Counted from the stretch's first letter, positions 13,352 to 25,986 are shown. The stretch: 64,000 nucleotides of DNA from Phoronis australis (GCA_002633005.1 NMRA01000135.1:265460-329459); one strand, 5' to 3'. The notes: a model not told the origin generated them from the sequence alone. Numbers and translations: made by a program.

Positions 13352-14188
13352 TGTTGGATAGGTTATCTCACAAGACCTACGAAAGCGCATTATCTTCAAT
13401 GACTCGGTGTTTTCAGCCCGTAGTTTTGGTTCACCTTTGTTTGCCCGTTCCTCAGTTCAGTGCCAGGGCAACACGACAACGCCAATAGATGTCCTATGCA
13501 AATTTGCGGAAAGAGCAAAACTCTTCTTTAACTTATCAATATCAATAACATCATGCATACACTTTCCTCTACTGGTATAAAGCTCGATCGACAGTTGCCC
13601 ATGAGGTAAGCACACACACACAATCTTGTCTCAGGGTAATCTCACCCCTATTGTTGCATGACATTTGATGCCAACACAATATTCAATCGCGATGCGTTCA
13701 GTTTCCTTTGTCAAACCCGCACCAAGAACGCCAGTTTACTCTTATATTTATAAGTAACAACTCTCATGTACATGGTAAGCGTTTGATGAATAGAATGGAT
13801 AGCGATGTAGTCAGATAGCAGTCAATTATGATACCACGTGACAAACAAGGCTTAGGCAAAGTATGATAGATCATGAGAATACGTTCGTTGGCCAGGTCAT
13901 TTAGTCCGAGGGAATTTCATGGTAAGACCACTCAAAGTGAATACATCACCATAAGCACGTTTCACAGTACGTTTACCCTGTCTTTGCAACGAGCATTTCC
14001 ACAACTGTGGCATTCATGACATATTATTTGGATAAGTGACTGATTAACTTTTCCACATTGTGCTATTAAGAACAGAATGAAACGTAATCAGATTGTGATG
14101 TTACACGATACCGTGTTTATTTCGTTCATAGGGTAACGCCTACGTCTGAGCATCCTGTATTTTTATTTCTCACCTTGATTGAGGTAAA
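13352..14188. other. sequence upstream of the peptidase gene, no feature seen
   Basis: Holds the 5' flank and presumed promoter of the minus-strand peptidase. No TATA box or CpG cluster stands out and no convincing exon was found. Confidence 0.4.
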
Positions 14189-14375
14189 TGTATTTTTCGA
14201 GTCATTTATATGGGAATTGCAATCCTGAAGTACTGCTAATTTGCACAGTAAAATTATTTTTCGAGTCATTTATATGGGAATTGCAATCGTGAAGTACTGC
14301 TAATTTGCACAGAAAAAGTATTTTTCGAGTCATTTATATGGGAATTGCAATCATGAAGTACCGCTAATTTGCACA
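14189..14375. repeat. three tandem copies of a 62-66-bp unit
   Basis: TATTTTTCGAGTCATTTATA followed by TGGGAATTGCAATC and CTGCTAATTTGCACAG occurs three times with few changes. Confidence 0.85.
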
Positions 14376-14423
14376 GTTTTGCCGTGTGTGCTTTCAAGAA
14401 ATGTCACATCGACTAAAAGGGCC

Positions 14424-14790
14424 TGGGGTCGGATCTTCAATTGTACTCGAAATCGAACGCGAACTCAAGTTAATTTTTAGGCATTCTCGGTTCTACTTTT
14501 ATGGAAATCAAGATATGTGTCTATTACTCTGTGCTTAAGTACATTATGATTTATGCATGCGAGTTTCTAGTCCAAGGTCGCACTTGATGACCCCTAGATT
14601 CGAGTAAATTCTCGATATTTCGAGCTCAGATTCGAACTTTTAACCTTAATGCTTGGGTCAACAAGTGCAAACTAGCCAATGTATACTCACACAGAATGAA
14701 AGATCGTGATTTATCTTGAGATAGCAAGAGTCGAAGATGATAAAAATAATTTCTAGTTCTAGTAAAAAGATTCGACCCCGTGCCTAGATC
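14424..14790. repeat. palindromic ACTCGAAAT repeat family, copy 2
   Basis: GGATCTTCAATTGTACTCG at the left and AAAAAGATTCGACCCCGTG at the right, with the AATTCTCGATATTTCGAG core. Same blocks in the same order as the other copies. Confidence 0.6.
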
Positions 14791-15003
14791 TCATGAAGTT
14801 GTTTTATGTGCTCGTCAGAGACCTTTAACAACTTGATAAAAAGCGGTGATCTCCTTTTTTCTAACTACGTGCAGTGCTGCTAAAGACAGATCATCTTGAC
14901 GGTTCTTGAAGCGCCGCTTTCTCCTTAAACGATAACGTAAAGCAAGTTCAGAATTCAACGATCATCAACTTCCGTCGATAATGTAGTCTTTGTACTATGA
15001 TAC

Positions 15004-15290
15004 ATGCGCGCACCCAAGGCTAAAAACTGGGGGCTCGAATTTTTCTCGAATGTGGACCTTTTACTAAAAAACAAAAAAGGAACAAAAAAACGAGGCCAGG
15101 CGAGCTACGTTCTGAGCTGCGAATTGTGCGTCCGCCGAATTTTGGTGGTTCCTGTCTTTTTAGTGGGCTTTTGTCTCGTTTCTTGGGACTTTTTGTTTCT
15201 CTTAAGGTGGACTTCTTTGCCCACGTCACCAAATGGGGGCTTCGTTCGAGCCCCCGAGCCTCCCCCACNCAGATTGGTGAAAGCCCATTG
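15004..15290. repeat. composite of MITE fragments
   Basis: The first about 80 bases match the interior of the 310-bp MITE. The rest, ending CACCAAATGGGGGC and CGAGCCCCC, matches 36575-36680 near the GPCR. The N at 15269 falls at the end. Confidence 0.45.
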
Positions 15291-15799
15291 CACTTCGCCC
15301 GTGTTTAGATGTCAACAATGAATTCTAAACCGGAAGTTCTTTATGGATTTAAAAACATTACCACGCTCATCCGATCATGAATTATTGCTGGATGAGCCAC
15401 AGGAAAAGTGTTCGTGTGCCATTTTGAAATCCGAAAGTTTAGGGTTGGTCAACACCGATAAACTTTGACGTGTTTTGTTGAGTCGTTGATCGTTTCGATG
15501 TTCTTGTTGGTAATGGAAACAAAACCCTATCACGACAAGGAATATTATGATACCAATATTATGAGAGCAAAAGAGCTAATTCGACTTCAGTTTTTAGGCA
15601 GCTAAACAGGAAGAAATGCGGCTTTGAATTAGTTGTTCATTTCTCATACGATTCCTCAGCGCGACTGAAACAAAAACGCGTTACACATATGAACGTAATA
15701 ATAGGCAACGCAACGTCCTAGCAACGATTGCGTACACAATTCTACACAAAGCTGAAACAGAAAGTTTGTCGTGTTATTTCAACGTCTATTGTGAATAAA

Positions 15800-16133
15800 A
15801 TGGAAACTATTGGAACAATTCAAGTATCTTTACTTAATCCGAGTGAAGACATCTCAAGGTGTGCAGGAGACACTGCAAAGAAAACCACGGACAACGATGT
15901 ATGCGTGTCACAAGAAATTGAAGATTTGGAAAACGAGTTGTTCTCTGAATTAGTGTCTCTGAAGGAAAAATATTTAAGAGAAAAACGCAACAGAAAGGCC
16001 GTGTGTAAGATTCTGCAAAAAGCGGAAGGGATAAACCGTGAAGTGAAATTGCAACTACATGAATCACTAAAGTGCAACAGCAACTATATTGATGAGATAA
16101 CTAAGTTAAGAAGCAAAATAACCGAGCTACAAG
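15800..16133 (+). CDS. first coding exon of an unrecognised coiled-coil protein
   Basis: The ATG at 15800 opens 111 codons ending in phase 1 at CTACAAG|GTAACA. The open frame extends upstream but has no earlier ATG. Residues about 45-111 are charged and heptad-like (EDLENELFSELVSLKEKY, then KLRSKITELQ), predicting a coiled coil. The family is not recognised. A GT microsatellite follows 17 bases into the putative intron. The codon usage and clean donor argue for a real exon; without a second exon in phase this stays a candidate. The exon at 20036-20333 is a possible end of the same gene but needs at least one exon in between. Confidence 0.5.
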
Positions 16134-16150
16134 GTAACAGAATTACGCCT

Positions 16151-16197
16151 GTGTGTGTGTGTGTGTGTGTGCGTGTGCGTGTGCGTGTGTGTGTGTG
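16151..16197. repeat. GT microsatellite
   Basis: Run of about 23 GT units with GC substitutions, directly after the splice donor of the coiled-coil exon. Confidence 0.9.
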
Positions 16198-17317
16198 ATC
16201 TTTTCAAGTTCACGAATATTTTTTCTCTTGATATCTTCTGTCTCGTAAGTATGGTGAAATCCATTGCCTTATATACCGGAAGGGTTCTCAAGTACTCGAC
16301 CAAACAACGCTGTTCCGGCCACAGGCGTCCTCAGCTTTTGATCGACAAGGTATGACACTGAATCCCGACCAGAAATTCCACGGGTGCTTCACTTCAGCCG
16401 TCCATATCAAACACAAAACTCAATAAATTTACACAAAACAAGGTTTCAACAAACCATTAGCAATTGTTCTTTCTTCCAATACCATTCACGGTGTCCTGCT
16501 CCAGCGAGATCGCAAGAAATTTGCGGTCAAACACAAAAATGTCTGACTTAAAAAGGAAGTTTGTTAAGTGGGCTGGGTTTCCAGGTTATTTGAGTGATTA
16601 CCCATAATGCCCCACCGGAAATAGTTGGTCTAAGTTTCCATGGAAGTAACTTGCGTTAAAATCCGTGTTATGAAGTGTCTAATTAAAATAAAGGGAGTGA
16701 GTATCTTGATAAGGACTGCTTAATTCAAACCAACTCAATATTTCACAACTTTCCTCAAACCAATGAATGTGATACGCTCAAAGGAGTTTTAAGCCCTCCT
16801 CTTGACGTTTCNTGTGAAAATTGGCAAAATTGAAAGAAAAATCAAAATTTTGAGTTAATTACACAAAATAAACATGGGTTTAGCTAAATTTTACGTCATA
16901 CATTTAGTCTGTGGCCACCGGTAATTCAAAATGTGCAAAAATCCATGGTGTGTACTGTTTAAGCCCTCCTCTTGACGTTTCAAACAAGACACATTTTTGA
17001 CACTATTGAAGATGCTCAATAGACCAAATTAATAACGATGGACAAGTAATTGATCATAAACTTTTATGTTCGTTTCTTCAATTTCTTGAAAACAATGGGT
17101 TTGAGTTCACGGAAAAGACTTACCGTTTCATTAGTTTACGAAGGGTCGCATCATTGACAAAGGGAACTCTTAGTGAACTTAATTATCTGCACCAAAGTGA
17201 AACTTTGTCGCTACCTGAATGTTGACTACTAGAGACAGGTGAGAGGTCGCTACGCGAACCTTACTGTGGTTCCAGGTCGTATACCCTACAAGACCGCTTT
17301 ACCGACGATCAGGTCAC

Positions 17318-17810
17318 AAACTTTTAAATTCCTGGGCCAGGTGTTTAGTCTGTGTACTCGAAATTGAAATCCAAAATATTTTTTGTCATTTTCCGTTATC
17401 TTCAAATACGAACTCTGGATAATTATCTATTATTCTGAGCTTGAGTATATCATAGTGGTTGAGCCTATCACCAAAATCTCACGTCTGGTGTACCGCAAGT
17501 GACATCAGGCCACATGCACTGTTTTTTACACTATGGATTACGTAAACGACAGTGTAGGTCAAATTCACTTTTGATAACCCCTAGATTCGAACAATGAACT
17601 CGAGTAAAACTCGAGATTTCGAATTCAGGTTCGAAAATATAAATCTAACGCTGGGCAAATCGAGTGCAAATTAGGATTACACAGTTATCATACTCGAACA
17701 CCGAATTAATAGAAACTTATCTTCAGTTAATACAAAAGTAGGACGCAAAATGTTAAAAATGTTTTCGAGCTCGATTTCAAGTGAAGAGATTACTCCTCGG
17801 GCCCTGACCA
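17318..17810. repeat. palindromic ACTCGAAAT repeat family, copy 3
   Basis: Begins near TTTAAATTCCTGGGCCAGG and ends AGAGATTACTCCTCGGGCCC. Contains an additional about 60-base insertion near 17505-17570 relative to the other copies. Its right half is repeated at 18633-18847 by the local duplication. Confidence 0.5.
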
Positions 17811-19531
17811 CAAAGCATTTTCAAATTTTCTGGGCCTATCTGTATCGAGTTGCTAAACAGTTGATGCGTTCGACTTTTTTACAGGAACAATAGCGAATTA
17901 CGTTCGTGTCAATAAACAAAAGGGTCCAGTCCCTTGTGGTTACATACGACCCCAGTTAATGCAGTACAGATACGAAGGTATTCACGGACACAACGACAGG
18001 TAATCTCTAAAAATTGTCAAACTGGTCTCTTGGTGATCGTTTGCTTCAGCAATTATCGGAAATTTGACACTGAAGTTTCTTGTTTATTTCTGACGTTCTG
18101 CTACAAAGACATGTGCAAATACGCACGCCGTGTATATTGACCTTTTTACGAATATACGGAAACGTCGCATGCCCAATGAACTGCGCGAACTTGAGACACC
18201 AAAGTAGGGGAGATCACGCATGTATGGGCTTAAACCAGAGACTTTATCAATGGCAAGTCCGATACAACTTTTCATTGGCACCATGATGCCACAGCATGCA
18301 CATTGTTCACTCGTTAATTTCTGAGAAAGAGGTCGGCTCCAACGTACATCAAACTCATCAGTTAATGGCTTACGGAAATATGCAAACCTCTTGAAATGTC
18401 CATGGATAAAGGACATCATTACCCATACATTTCCAGCTGCGAAGAAGAATCCGCAGCTGCATAGTGGTCACTGACTGCGACTGATAACAGTGGCGGATCT
18501 AGGATATCACTAGGGGGGGGGGCCCAACATTTTGTCCGGCTGGAAGCATTTGCGCAAACTGAACCACGATTGTAGATGCGCATAGCACCGAATGGGGGGA
18601 GGTCGGGAGGGGGGTTTGCCCCCCTCCCGCCNGAACAATGAACTCGAGTAAAATTCGAGATTTCGAATTCAGGTTCGAAAATATAAATCTAACGCTGGGC
18701 AAATCGAGTGCAAATTAGGATTACACAGTTATCATACTCGAACACCGAATTAATAGAAACTTATTTTCAGTTAATACAAAAGTAGGACGCAAAATGTTAA
18801 AAATGTTTTCGAGCTCGATTTCAAGTGAAGAGATTACTCTTCGGGCCCTGACCATAAAGCATTTTCAAATTTTCTGGGCCTATCTGTATCGAGTTGCTAA
18901 ACAGTTGATGTGTTCGACTTTTTTACAGGAACAATAGCGAATTACGTTCGTGTCAATAAACAAAAGGGTCCAGTCCCTTGTGGTTACATGCGACCCCAGT
19001 TAATGCAGTACAGATACGAAGGTATTCACGGACACAACGACAGGTAATCTCTAAAAATTGTCAAACTGGTCTCTTGGTGATCGTTTGCTTCAACAATTAT
19101 CGGAAATTTGACACTGAAGTTTCTTGTTTATTTCTGACGTTCTGCTACAAAGACATGTGCAAATACGCACGCCGTGTATATTGACCTTTTTACGAATAGA
19201 CGGAAACGTCGCATGCCCAATGAACTGCGCGAACTTGAGACACCAAAGTAGGGGAGATCACGCATGTAGTGGCTTAAACCAGAGACTTTATCAATGGCAA
19301 GTCCGATACAACTTTTCATTGGCACCATGATGCCACAGCATGCACATTGTTCACTCGTTAATTTCTGAGAAAGAGGTCGGCTCCAACGAACTTCAAACTC
19401 ATCAGTTAATGGCTTACGGAAATATGCAAACCTCTTGAAATGTCCATGGATAAAGGACATCATGTCCCATACATTTCCAGCTGCGAAGAAGAATCCGCAG
19501 CTGCATAGTGGTCACTGACTGCGACTGATAA
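17589..19531. repeat. about 900-bp segment present twice (probable false duplication)
   Basis: 17589-18489 and 18633-19531 are nearly identical, including encoded frames. Between them lie a MITE end and an N at 18632. Differences are scattered single bases, as between alleles. Confidence 0.85.
18486..18631. mobile_element. truncated hAT-like MITE at a contig junction
   Basis: CAGTGGCGGATCTAGG starts at about 18490, followed by long G and C runs, then an N at 18632 and a second copy of preceding sequence. It is inserted after GATAA; the second copy at 19531 lacks it. Confidence 0.55.
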
Positions 19532-20035
19532 AGTGGGAAAATTTCGATCCCAGCTACATACTTCAGCGAACTTAACCTAATCAAGCAATGGGAGGGGTTG
19601 TCGGTGGATTTGGGATTTATTCCTCTGCTTTTATATGTACAACTACGTAGTAGTGAATTTCTGTCCACACTGTCTGAGTACGGATCAAGCGGAAGTCGTT
19701 TTCTTGCTCTCATTGGCTAGTAAAACGTGTCAAAATGTCATCAACGTTGGCCGACCCATCCAAGGTTTGACTCAATTAGCTATACTTATCTCATTGGTTT
19801 TTCTTGCAAGTATATTACAGTCAGTCTGTTCAATGAGCTAGCTCATTGGTCTGTTTCAGTGCTTCGTTATTTAGGTCATAAATAGGAGGGCGTGTCCTAG
19901 ACAGGAATGGCATGGTACAAGTTACGTTTCAGAGCATGACAGGACTAAATGGCGTGCAAATTTAGACACTTTAAAACAGTAAGAGGAACTGGTAACCATC
20001 TTCTGACAGTCTGTATTACGCTCGTTTGTTTTTAG

Positions 20036-20333
20036 ATCGGCATCACAAACACCAGTTATAACCACGAAATTCAGAAGACATTCGCACCAAGGAGGATATA
20101 AAGGAGAATCTTTGCCCTATCCTAAGCGACGGTTGGCATTTGGAGCCTCTGATGTCAAGCGCGTCAAGTACCAACCACATACAAAAGAAGAAGGGTCTTC
20201 TTCCGCTAACAACACAGATTGTACATTAGTGGGCGACGAATTGCATCTTGCGATGGAACGTTTATCATTGTCATCTACTTGTAGCGACGTTACTTCTGAA
20301 GGACATGTAAATACGTCGACCTCAAAGATTTAA
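20036..20333 (+). CDS. possible terminal exon of an unrecognised protein
   Basis: A strong acceptor (CTCGTTTGTTTTTAG) precedes 98 open codons and TAA. The peptide begins SASQTPVITTKFRRHSHQ, continues through a basic stretch (LPYPKRRLAFGASDVKR) and ends in a Ser/Thr-rich tail. The basic cluster could be a nuclear localisation signal. It enters in phase 2, whereas the exon at 15800-16133 leaves in phase 1, so they can belong together only with an extra exon between. No family recognised. Confidence 0.4.
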
Positions 20334-21037
20334 TTGTAGTGTCTTATAAAATACTTTGTAATTACACGCGTATCGTAATGTATCACATTAAATGATAGGT
20401 AAAAATGTAAAAACGTTTTTACTCTCATAAAATCCTACTCATAATATTCCTTATCGCGATAGGATTCTATTATCGTTACCGACTGGTTGTAAATGATGTC
20501 AGAGCCTACCCTGCGAATGATGGAAAAGTGCAATCCTGCAGGATACAACTCACTGACGAAGCTGACGCTAACGAGGGAGGAGAAAAAACCAACTAGCGAT
20601 GCTTTGCTTTTGATTTTAGGGTATAGTTGCTTAAACGAAACTGTTGAAAAGTGCCCCCGCTTCTCGACACATTTGGCTAGTGGCAAGTTTTCAAATGTAG
20701 CCTCTTCTACATGTATTAAAAAGTAACCTTTAATTTATTTATTTTTTAAAACTTTTAAAGTTTATTTGCATAAACTGATAATAACAATGGAATGCAGTAG
20801 AAAAGGAAACAAACACACAAACACATTCACTCCCACATTCACACATTCCAGCTCTGCTTGAATTTATACTGAATGTCTAAGGGTTTCAAAAAATCCCAAC
20901 AAGTCAGGGGATAATTCTCTAGATTTCATGCTTTTCAAGACAGTGTCAAATAAAATTGTGTGAAACCTCTGAAGAACAGGAATACGTGAAGACTTCGAGC
21001 AAGTATATATAAAGTACTGAGATAACGTTAATACGAA

Positions 21038-23750
21038 CTTACTTTAAACACTTGATGGAACTGTGCTCAACCGTCATCTTCAGTTGGTCTCCTACTGTCC
21101 TTAATGGTTTCGTCCCTAAACCAAGACCATCTCTAGTAGGCGGGACAACAGAGTTGATCAGGCTCTGCCTGACGGTTGTTGATGGTATTGCTGTTGGTGC
21201 TTCATCCATATCAAACAAGATGCCTGTTCAGCTTCGGTGGTCACATCGCGTAGAAGAACCTTCTTTCCTGTCGCAGTGACGCCCAGAGACCTTGCCATAG
21301 CAGTAACCGAGCTGGCCGGAAAACCACGGCAACCAACCTCCACAGAAAAATTCCAACACCTCCAGCCGTTAACGTGGCAGTCACTCCTCAGATCAGTATA
21401 TTTCAGGTTCTTCCGCTCGTGTGCCTCTTCTACCCTACTCTCCCACGGAATGGTGAGCTCGATCAGGATGATCTGGTGGGAACTGTCCGAATAAAGAACC
21501 AAGTCAGGGCACTGGGTAGCCTAGACAATGTGTTGTGGGAAGGATGACTGGTGGCCGGCAAGATCAACCCACAATTTCCAGTCGTTGGTTGTGTGAAGGA
21601 TGCCTTTTTGCGCTGGTGTCTTCCCNNNNNNNNNNNNNNNNNNNNNNNNNNNNNNNNNNNNNNNNNNNNNNNNNNNNNNNNNNNNNNNNNNNNNNNNNNN
21701 NNNNNNNNNNNNNNNNNNNNNNNNNNNNNNNNNNNNNNNNNNNNNNNNNNNNNNNNNNNNNNNNNNNNNNNNNNNNNNNNNNNNNNNNNNNNNNNNNNNN
21801 NNNNNNNNNNNNNNNNNNNNNNNNNNNNNNNNNNNNNNNNNNNNNNNNNNNNNNNNNNNNNNNNNNNNNNNNNNNNNNNNNNNNNNNNNNNNNNNNNNNN
21901 NNNNNNNNNNNNNNNNNNNNNNNNNNNNNNNNNNNNNNNNNNNNNNNNNNNNNNNNNNNNNNNNNNNNNNNNNNNNNNNNNNNNNNNNNNNNNNNNNNNN
22001 NNNNNNNNNNNNNNNNNNNNNNNNNNNNNNNNNNNNNNNNNNNNNNNNNNNNNNNNNNNNNNCAGATTCTTCTTGCCCTTCTTCGCTCGGTGTATGAGTT
22101 CACTTATGATAGAATTATGTTCCAGGCATCCAGAAAAGCCTGGTACCCCGCCTTTCTGTGAAGATGTGTCAATATACTTGTTCTTGATCATGAAGTCTGT
22201 CATTCTGCCGGATAGGATTGCTAAGTAGATCTTTCCTTCCACGCTGAGCAGTGAAATTGGTCGAAACTGGCTAATCTGCTTCGAGCCTTCTTCTTTCGGA
22301 ACATAAACTCCTTCAGCTCGCCCCCACTTGGCTGGAACTACGCCCTTCCTCCAGAGGATCTTAAACAGCTTCCAGAGCCTTTCTCTCAACTTGGAACACA
22401 TCTTATAGACCTTTTAGGAAATTCTGCTTAGACCAGGGGCTGACCCCGGTCGGGCTTTCTTCACAGTGCTATCCACTTCTGACTTCTTAATGTCCCCCAG
22501 ATCAAAACCTTCCTCTGGTAGATCTTCAGCCTCTAGACCTGGAAAGTCGCCAAGGGGAGTATCTTTCAACTCATCGCTGTGAATTTTGGCAAGGTGCTTC
22601 TCCAACTCTGCCCGGGTGCAGGTAAGTGTTCCGCTTTTGCTCTTGCCTAAAAGCCTTGAAGCATACTGATAGGGGTTCCTAATGAATTTTTTCTCTCTGC
22701 CTTGACCGTTTCTTCCTATTTTGTGCACCTCGTTTTCCTTTGCGGAGGGACAATAGTCGCTTGCGGGCCTCAGATGTCAGGTGAGTTATTCCTGCTTTTT
22801 CGTGCTCAGCTGCACTCTTCCACAGGCGACGGAGTTCTCTAAGTTCTCTGCGGATAGTTGCTATTTCCCGTTATCGTCTGTTTGGTCCTCGTGGGTTTGA
22901 TGTTTCCTTTCTTTTCTCTACTGTTCCAAAGCGGTCCACACTGACTTGGTAAACAATCCTAGTCATAGCCTCAATCTTTGTCTCTGCTGGACCTCGAAGA
23001 GTGACACGTAAGATGCTATCTAGATCATCGTCTAAGGTTGACCACGCCTTCTTATCAGCTGCTGATGGCCACTTGATTCGATCCTTCTTTGCAGTATCTG
23101 GTGGACCTGCTGAACTGGCTGGAACTGGATTCTGATATACTTCAGCTTCTACTACTAATGCTTCCATCTGATGCGTAGCTGGGAGGTCTTCTGCACTGTG
23201 GTTTGAGACCTGGCTCAATCCCTCCCCCGTCTCACCGGACGTGGCGCCCAAGCGTTGCCTTGCGACCTGACGTAAGCACTCCATCTTTCCTTGGTGAATC
23301 TTCAACCCACTTAAATTCTTCAGAATCGTTCCACACACACAGGTTCTTGATACTAAATCGGTGTTCGTAATCGTAGTCCTATTCGGTCCGGTCGTTGCCG
23401 TTTGAGGTCTGTCGTTGGACTCTTCTTGCATCCTCCCTCTCGGAGAGTCCTGAGGTTGTCTTTCTGGTAATTTGGACATAGCAATATGAATGAGTGTGTC
23501 CTCGCGAACACTTCAGACGGACAGCTAATCCGAGCTGAATCCGATGCTGTCTTTCCACGCTGTCATCAGTCTCTCCCGATGTCCCTTGTATTTCCAAGTG
23601 TCATCCATCCTATTCATGGAAGTCACGGCTTTGCCGATAACAAGAACTTACTTTAAACACTTGATGGAACTGTGCTCAACCGTCATCTTCAGCTGGTCTC
23701 CTACTGTCCTTAATTTTTTCGTCCCTAAACCAAGACCATCTCTAGTAGTG
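21038..23750 (-). mobile_element. decayed non-LTR retrotransposon of the R2/NeSL-HERO superclade
   Basis: Read on the minus strand, 23479-22871 encodes an N-terminal C2HC zinc finger (CVCGTILKNLSGLKIHQGK). Positions 22728-22414 encode the segment before the reverse transcriptase. Positions 22401-22064 give RT motifs (VYVPKEEGSKQISQFRPISL, then QKGGVPGFSGCLEH). After the gap at 21626-22062, 21525-21158 gives a restriction-like endonuclease with PD and ELT (CPDLVLYSDS, then LIELTIPWE, then HERKNLKY). An in-frame stop lies at 22414-22416, and a frame shift separates 22871 from 22728. The order finger, RT, endonuclease is that of the R2 superclade. About 110 bp at 21038-21143 recurs in direct orientation at 23645-23750. 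Confidence 0.85.
21626..22062. other. assembly gap (437 N)
   Basis: Run of Ns inside the reverse transcriptase of the R2-superclade element; the catalytic motifs are hidden. Confidence 0.99.
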
Positions 23751-23834
23751 ATTAATTTCGTAGCCATGATCTCCAAAGTAAGCAAATAGCAGGACACGCT
23801 TTTCAGCCAGTAACAGGTTATCTCCAACGACGTT

Positions 23835-24020
23835 TCAAATCCAAGTTAGTAATTTATTCCAAAAAGAAAGTACATGCTCACAGTCCAAAAAAGTTTCTAC
23901 CACTCCGCAAATTGAGCATTTGTCGTTTTGGACTATTTTCATTTTCTTTGAAAAATATTTTTGTGTAAACTTTTTATGAATGTGATAATACTTAAAAACT
24001 TTCAAATGAGGTTGGAGCAA
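23835..24020 (-). mobile_element. LINE 3' fragment with RT-associated zinc knuckle
   Basis: Minus-strand peptide KCSICGVVETFLDCEHVLSF has the CxxC...H spacing and ET(x)H...FW pattern found after the reverse transcriptase in many LINE ORF2 proteins. It is short and has no start. It lies just upstream of the R2-superclade element but is of a different family. Confidence 0.55.
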
Positions 24021-24265
24021 CCTTCATGATTTCGGCCTCACTCAAATTAGAAAATGATTTCTAGGCTGGAGAAGAATTCTTTAGTAGTTGTTTTAGACAA
24101 GACCCGATAAATTGCTCGTGACGCCGAGTCAGTTTCAGACGGAAAGATAGTCTGTCTGTCATGGGAATTCAGATTTATAGCAACAAATTCAAACAAATGT
24201 GAAGAACGCTATGGGTCTGACGACTTAGAAGCAAAAAGTTGGTGTTTTTAACACTACGTAGCGTC

Positions 24266-24630
24266 CAGGTTATAATCTTTGTACTCGAAATTAAATTTGA
24301 AAATATGTTTGGCATTTGCACTTTCAACTTAAATGCTAACTCAAAACGGTTGTCTATCGTTGTGCTCATTAGTTTGCATGTTAACGCTAGCCTTTAAGTT
24401 AATAGTTCGAGTCTGAACTCAAAATATCCGAGTTTTAACTCGAAAGCTCGAGTTTCTACTCAAGTTTGTAGCTCGAATCTTGGGGGTCACCAAGCACGAA
24501 CTTGGTCTAGACACTCATCTGTGTAGTAAACCATAAGAGTAACAACAAATTGTATGGAGTTTGTATTCAAGTAGACAGGAAAATGTCAAAATTTGTTCGA
24601 ATTCTATTTCTACTAAAAGATCAGACCTGG
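24266..24630. repeat. palindromic ACTCGAAAT repeat family, copy 4
   Basis: Left end GCGTCCAGGTTATAATCTT is an inverted match of the right end AAAGATCAGACCTGGGCGC. The interior has the ACTCGAAAGCTCGAGTTTC core. This is the copy where terminal inverted repeats are easiest to see. Confidence 0.65.
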
Positions 24631-24909
24631 GCGCAAAACAGAGCAGCTTCAAAATGGCTATGAACCAGCCAACAACATGTAATTTAAAACACTTAAAGCA
24701 ATGACATTGGTCTCAAACTGTTCCTTAGTCAAAACTAGTGTGATTTATGATCTTGAAAAAAACTGTCAACTCGTTATTGCTTGAGACAAGGCGTCGTGTC
24801 ATTTTATTGGCCGATCACGATCTCGTGTAATAACGACCATTGCAATGCTAAAATTCACTCCTCGCTTGAAAAAAGAACTGTTTAGACTTAATTTAAAGCG
24901 GTATGTGGT

Positions 24910-25400
24910 TTAGGTTTAAAGGTTTTTTCTTCGACGGAAAGCGATTTTGTTGTGGCTTTAAAGAGTCCTGGAACGCCATAAACAGGCGAAATTCCAATAT
25001 TGATAATGGTTTTCTGAAACTGACGCAGAATTCAACCTGCTCACTTCTCTGCCACTGGAGCAGAATTCAACCTGCTCACCAGATATTTTAGGTGTGTTGG
25101 TAAAACTTCTGTTATTATCAAAGCATTTCTTTTAGTTTCAAATTAAAAAAACGATCTCGCCACTTCGATTTTCCTCCCACAAGGCAAAGCACGTCTTCTT
25201 ATTTAGTACGGCAAGAATTAGACGTAGCGCATTTGCCTTACGTGGAAAATGTGACCTTTGACCTCAACCGACTTCAAACAATAAACTGTTAGCGCATGCG
25301 CGTATTTATCATAAGTGGGAGGGAGATAAGAAACTCTGTGGTAACCACAGAGTTTTTCCGTCGCGCATACTTGAAAAATCTTGAATGTTGTGATCTTTTA
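24910..25400. repeat. dispersed repeat, copy A, with palindrome
   Basis: Blocks AGAGTCCTGGAACGCCATAA, GAATTCAACCTGCTCACC, CGATCTCGCCACTTCG and a perfect palindrome around 25330-25355 (AACTCTGTGGTAACCACAG) occur in the same order at 29870-30330. Lies beyond the 3' end of the transporter gene. Confidence 0.7.
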
Positions 25401-25986
25401 TGGAAATTTCCAGACGTTGCGAGATGGTAATTTTGTCAGTAAAAGTGTTCTTTTGAACTGCGTTCTTCAAGATTAGTATCTTGCGAGTTTGGCGACACGC
25501 GAGCGAAGCACGTGACTGTCAGGAATCGGATTTAGTGAACATTAACTCGCTGCGTAGGAGAGTGGTGGCGCTGTTGCAAACGATATCAACCAGGTGGCGC
25601 TGGTAAAACGTCCGGGAAGTCGCACGCACGGAAAAGAAAAGGAGACTCACGAGACGCGGGAACGCAAAAAGAAATCACAATTTTGTTTGTCAGGAATATT
25701 GACCAGTGGATTTCTGGTGTGAAAAGTACAGTTAACTCAGCCGTTATGAAATAAAAAGGCTTTAAAACTGTTGTGCGACACTGTACTAGTTCGACGGACT
25801 GTGAACAGTGTGAACAACTTCAGTTTCAGAGTACAAACCATGTGTGGAAAGTGGAACCATTTCGTAATTATATAGCATGGGCGTAATTTTAAATTCAGTT
25901 AACTTGAGTCGGGACATTGACATTTAGTTCAGCGTGGTGCTTCAGGAACTTTATAAAGAACTCTCATTTAAACAAGTTTAACATGG

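Noticed and set aside
18084-19463. Paired 111-codon minus-strand frames
   Set aside because: The two are copies made by the local duplication and have no motif; they lie in non-coding repeat-rich sequence.
21463-22401. 312-codon minus-strand frame as an intact gene
   Set aside because: More than 140 codons are Ns and the rest is a retrotransposon polymerase with a stop just upstream.
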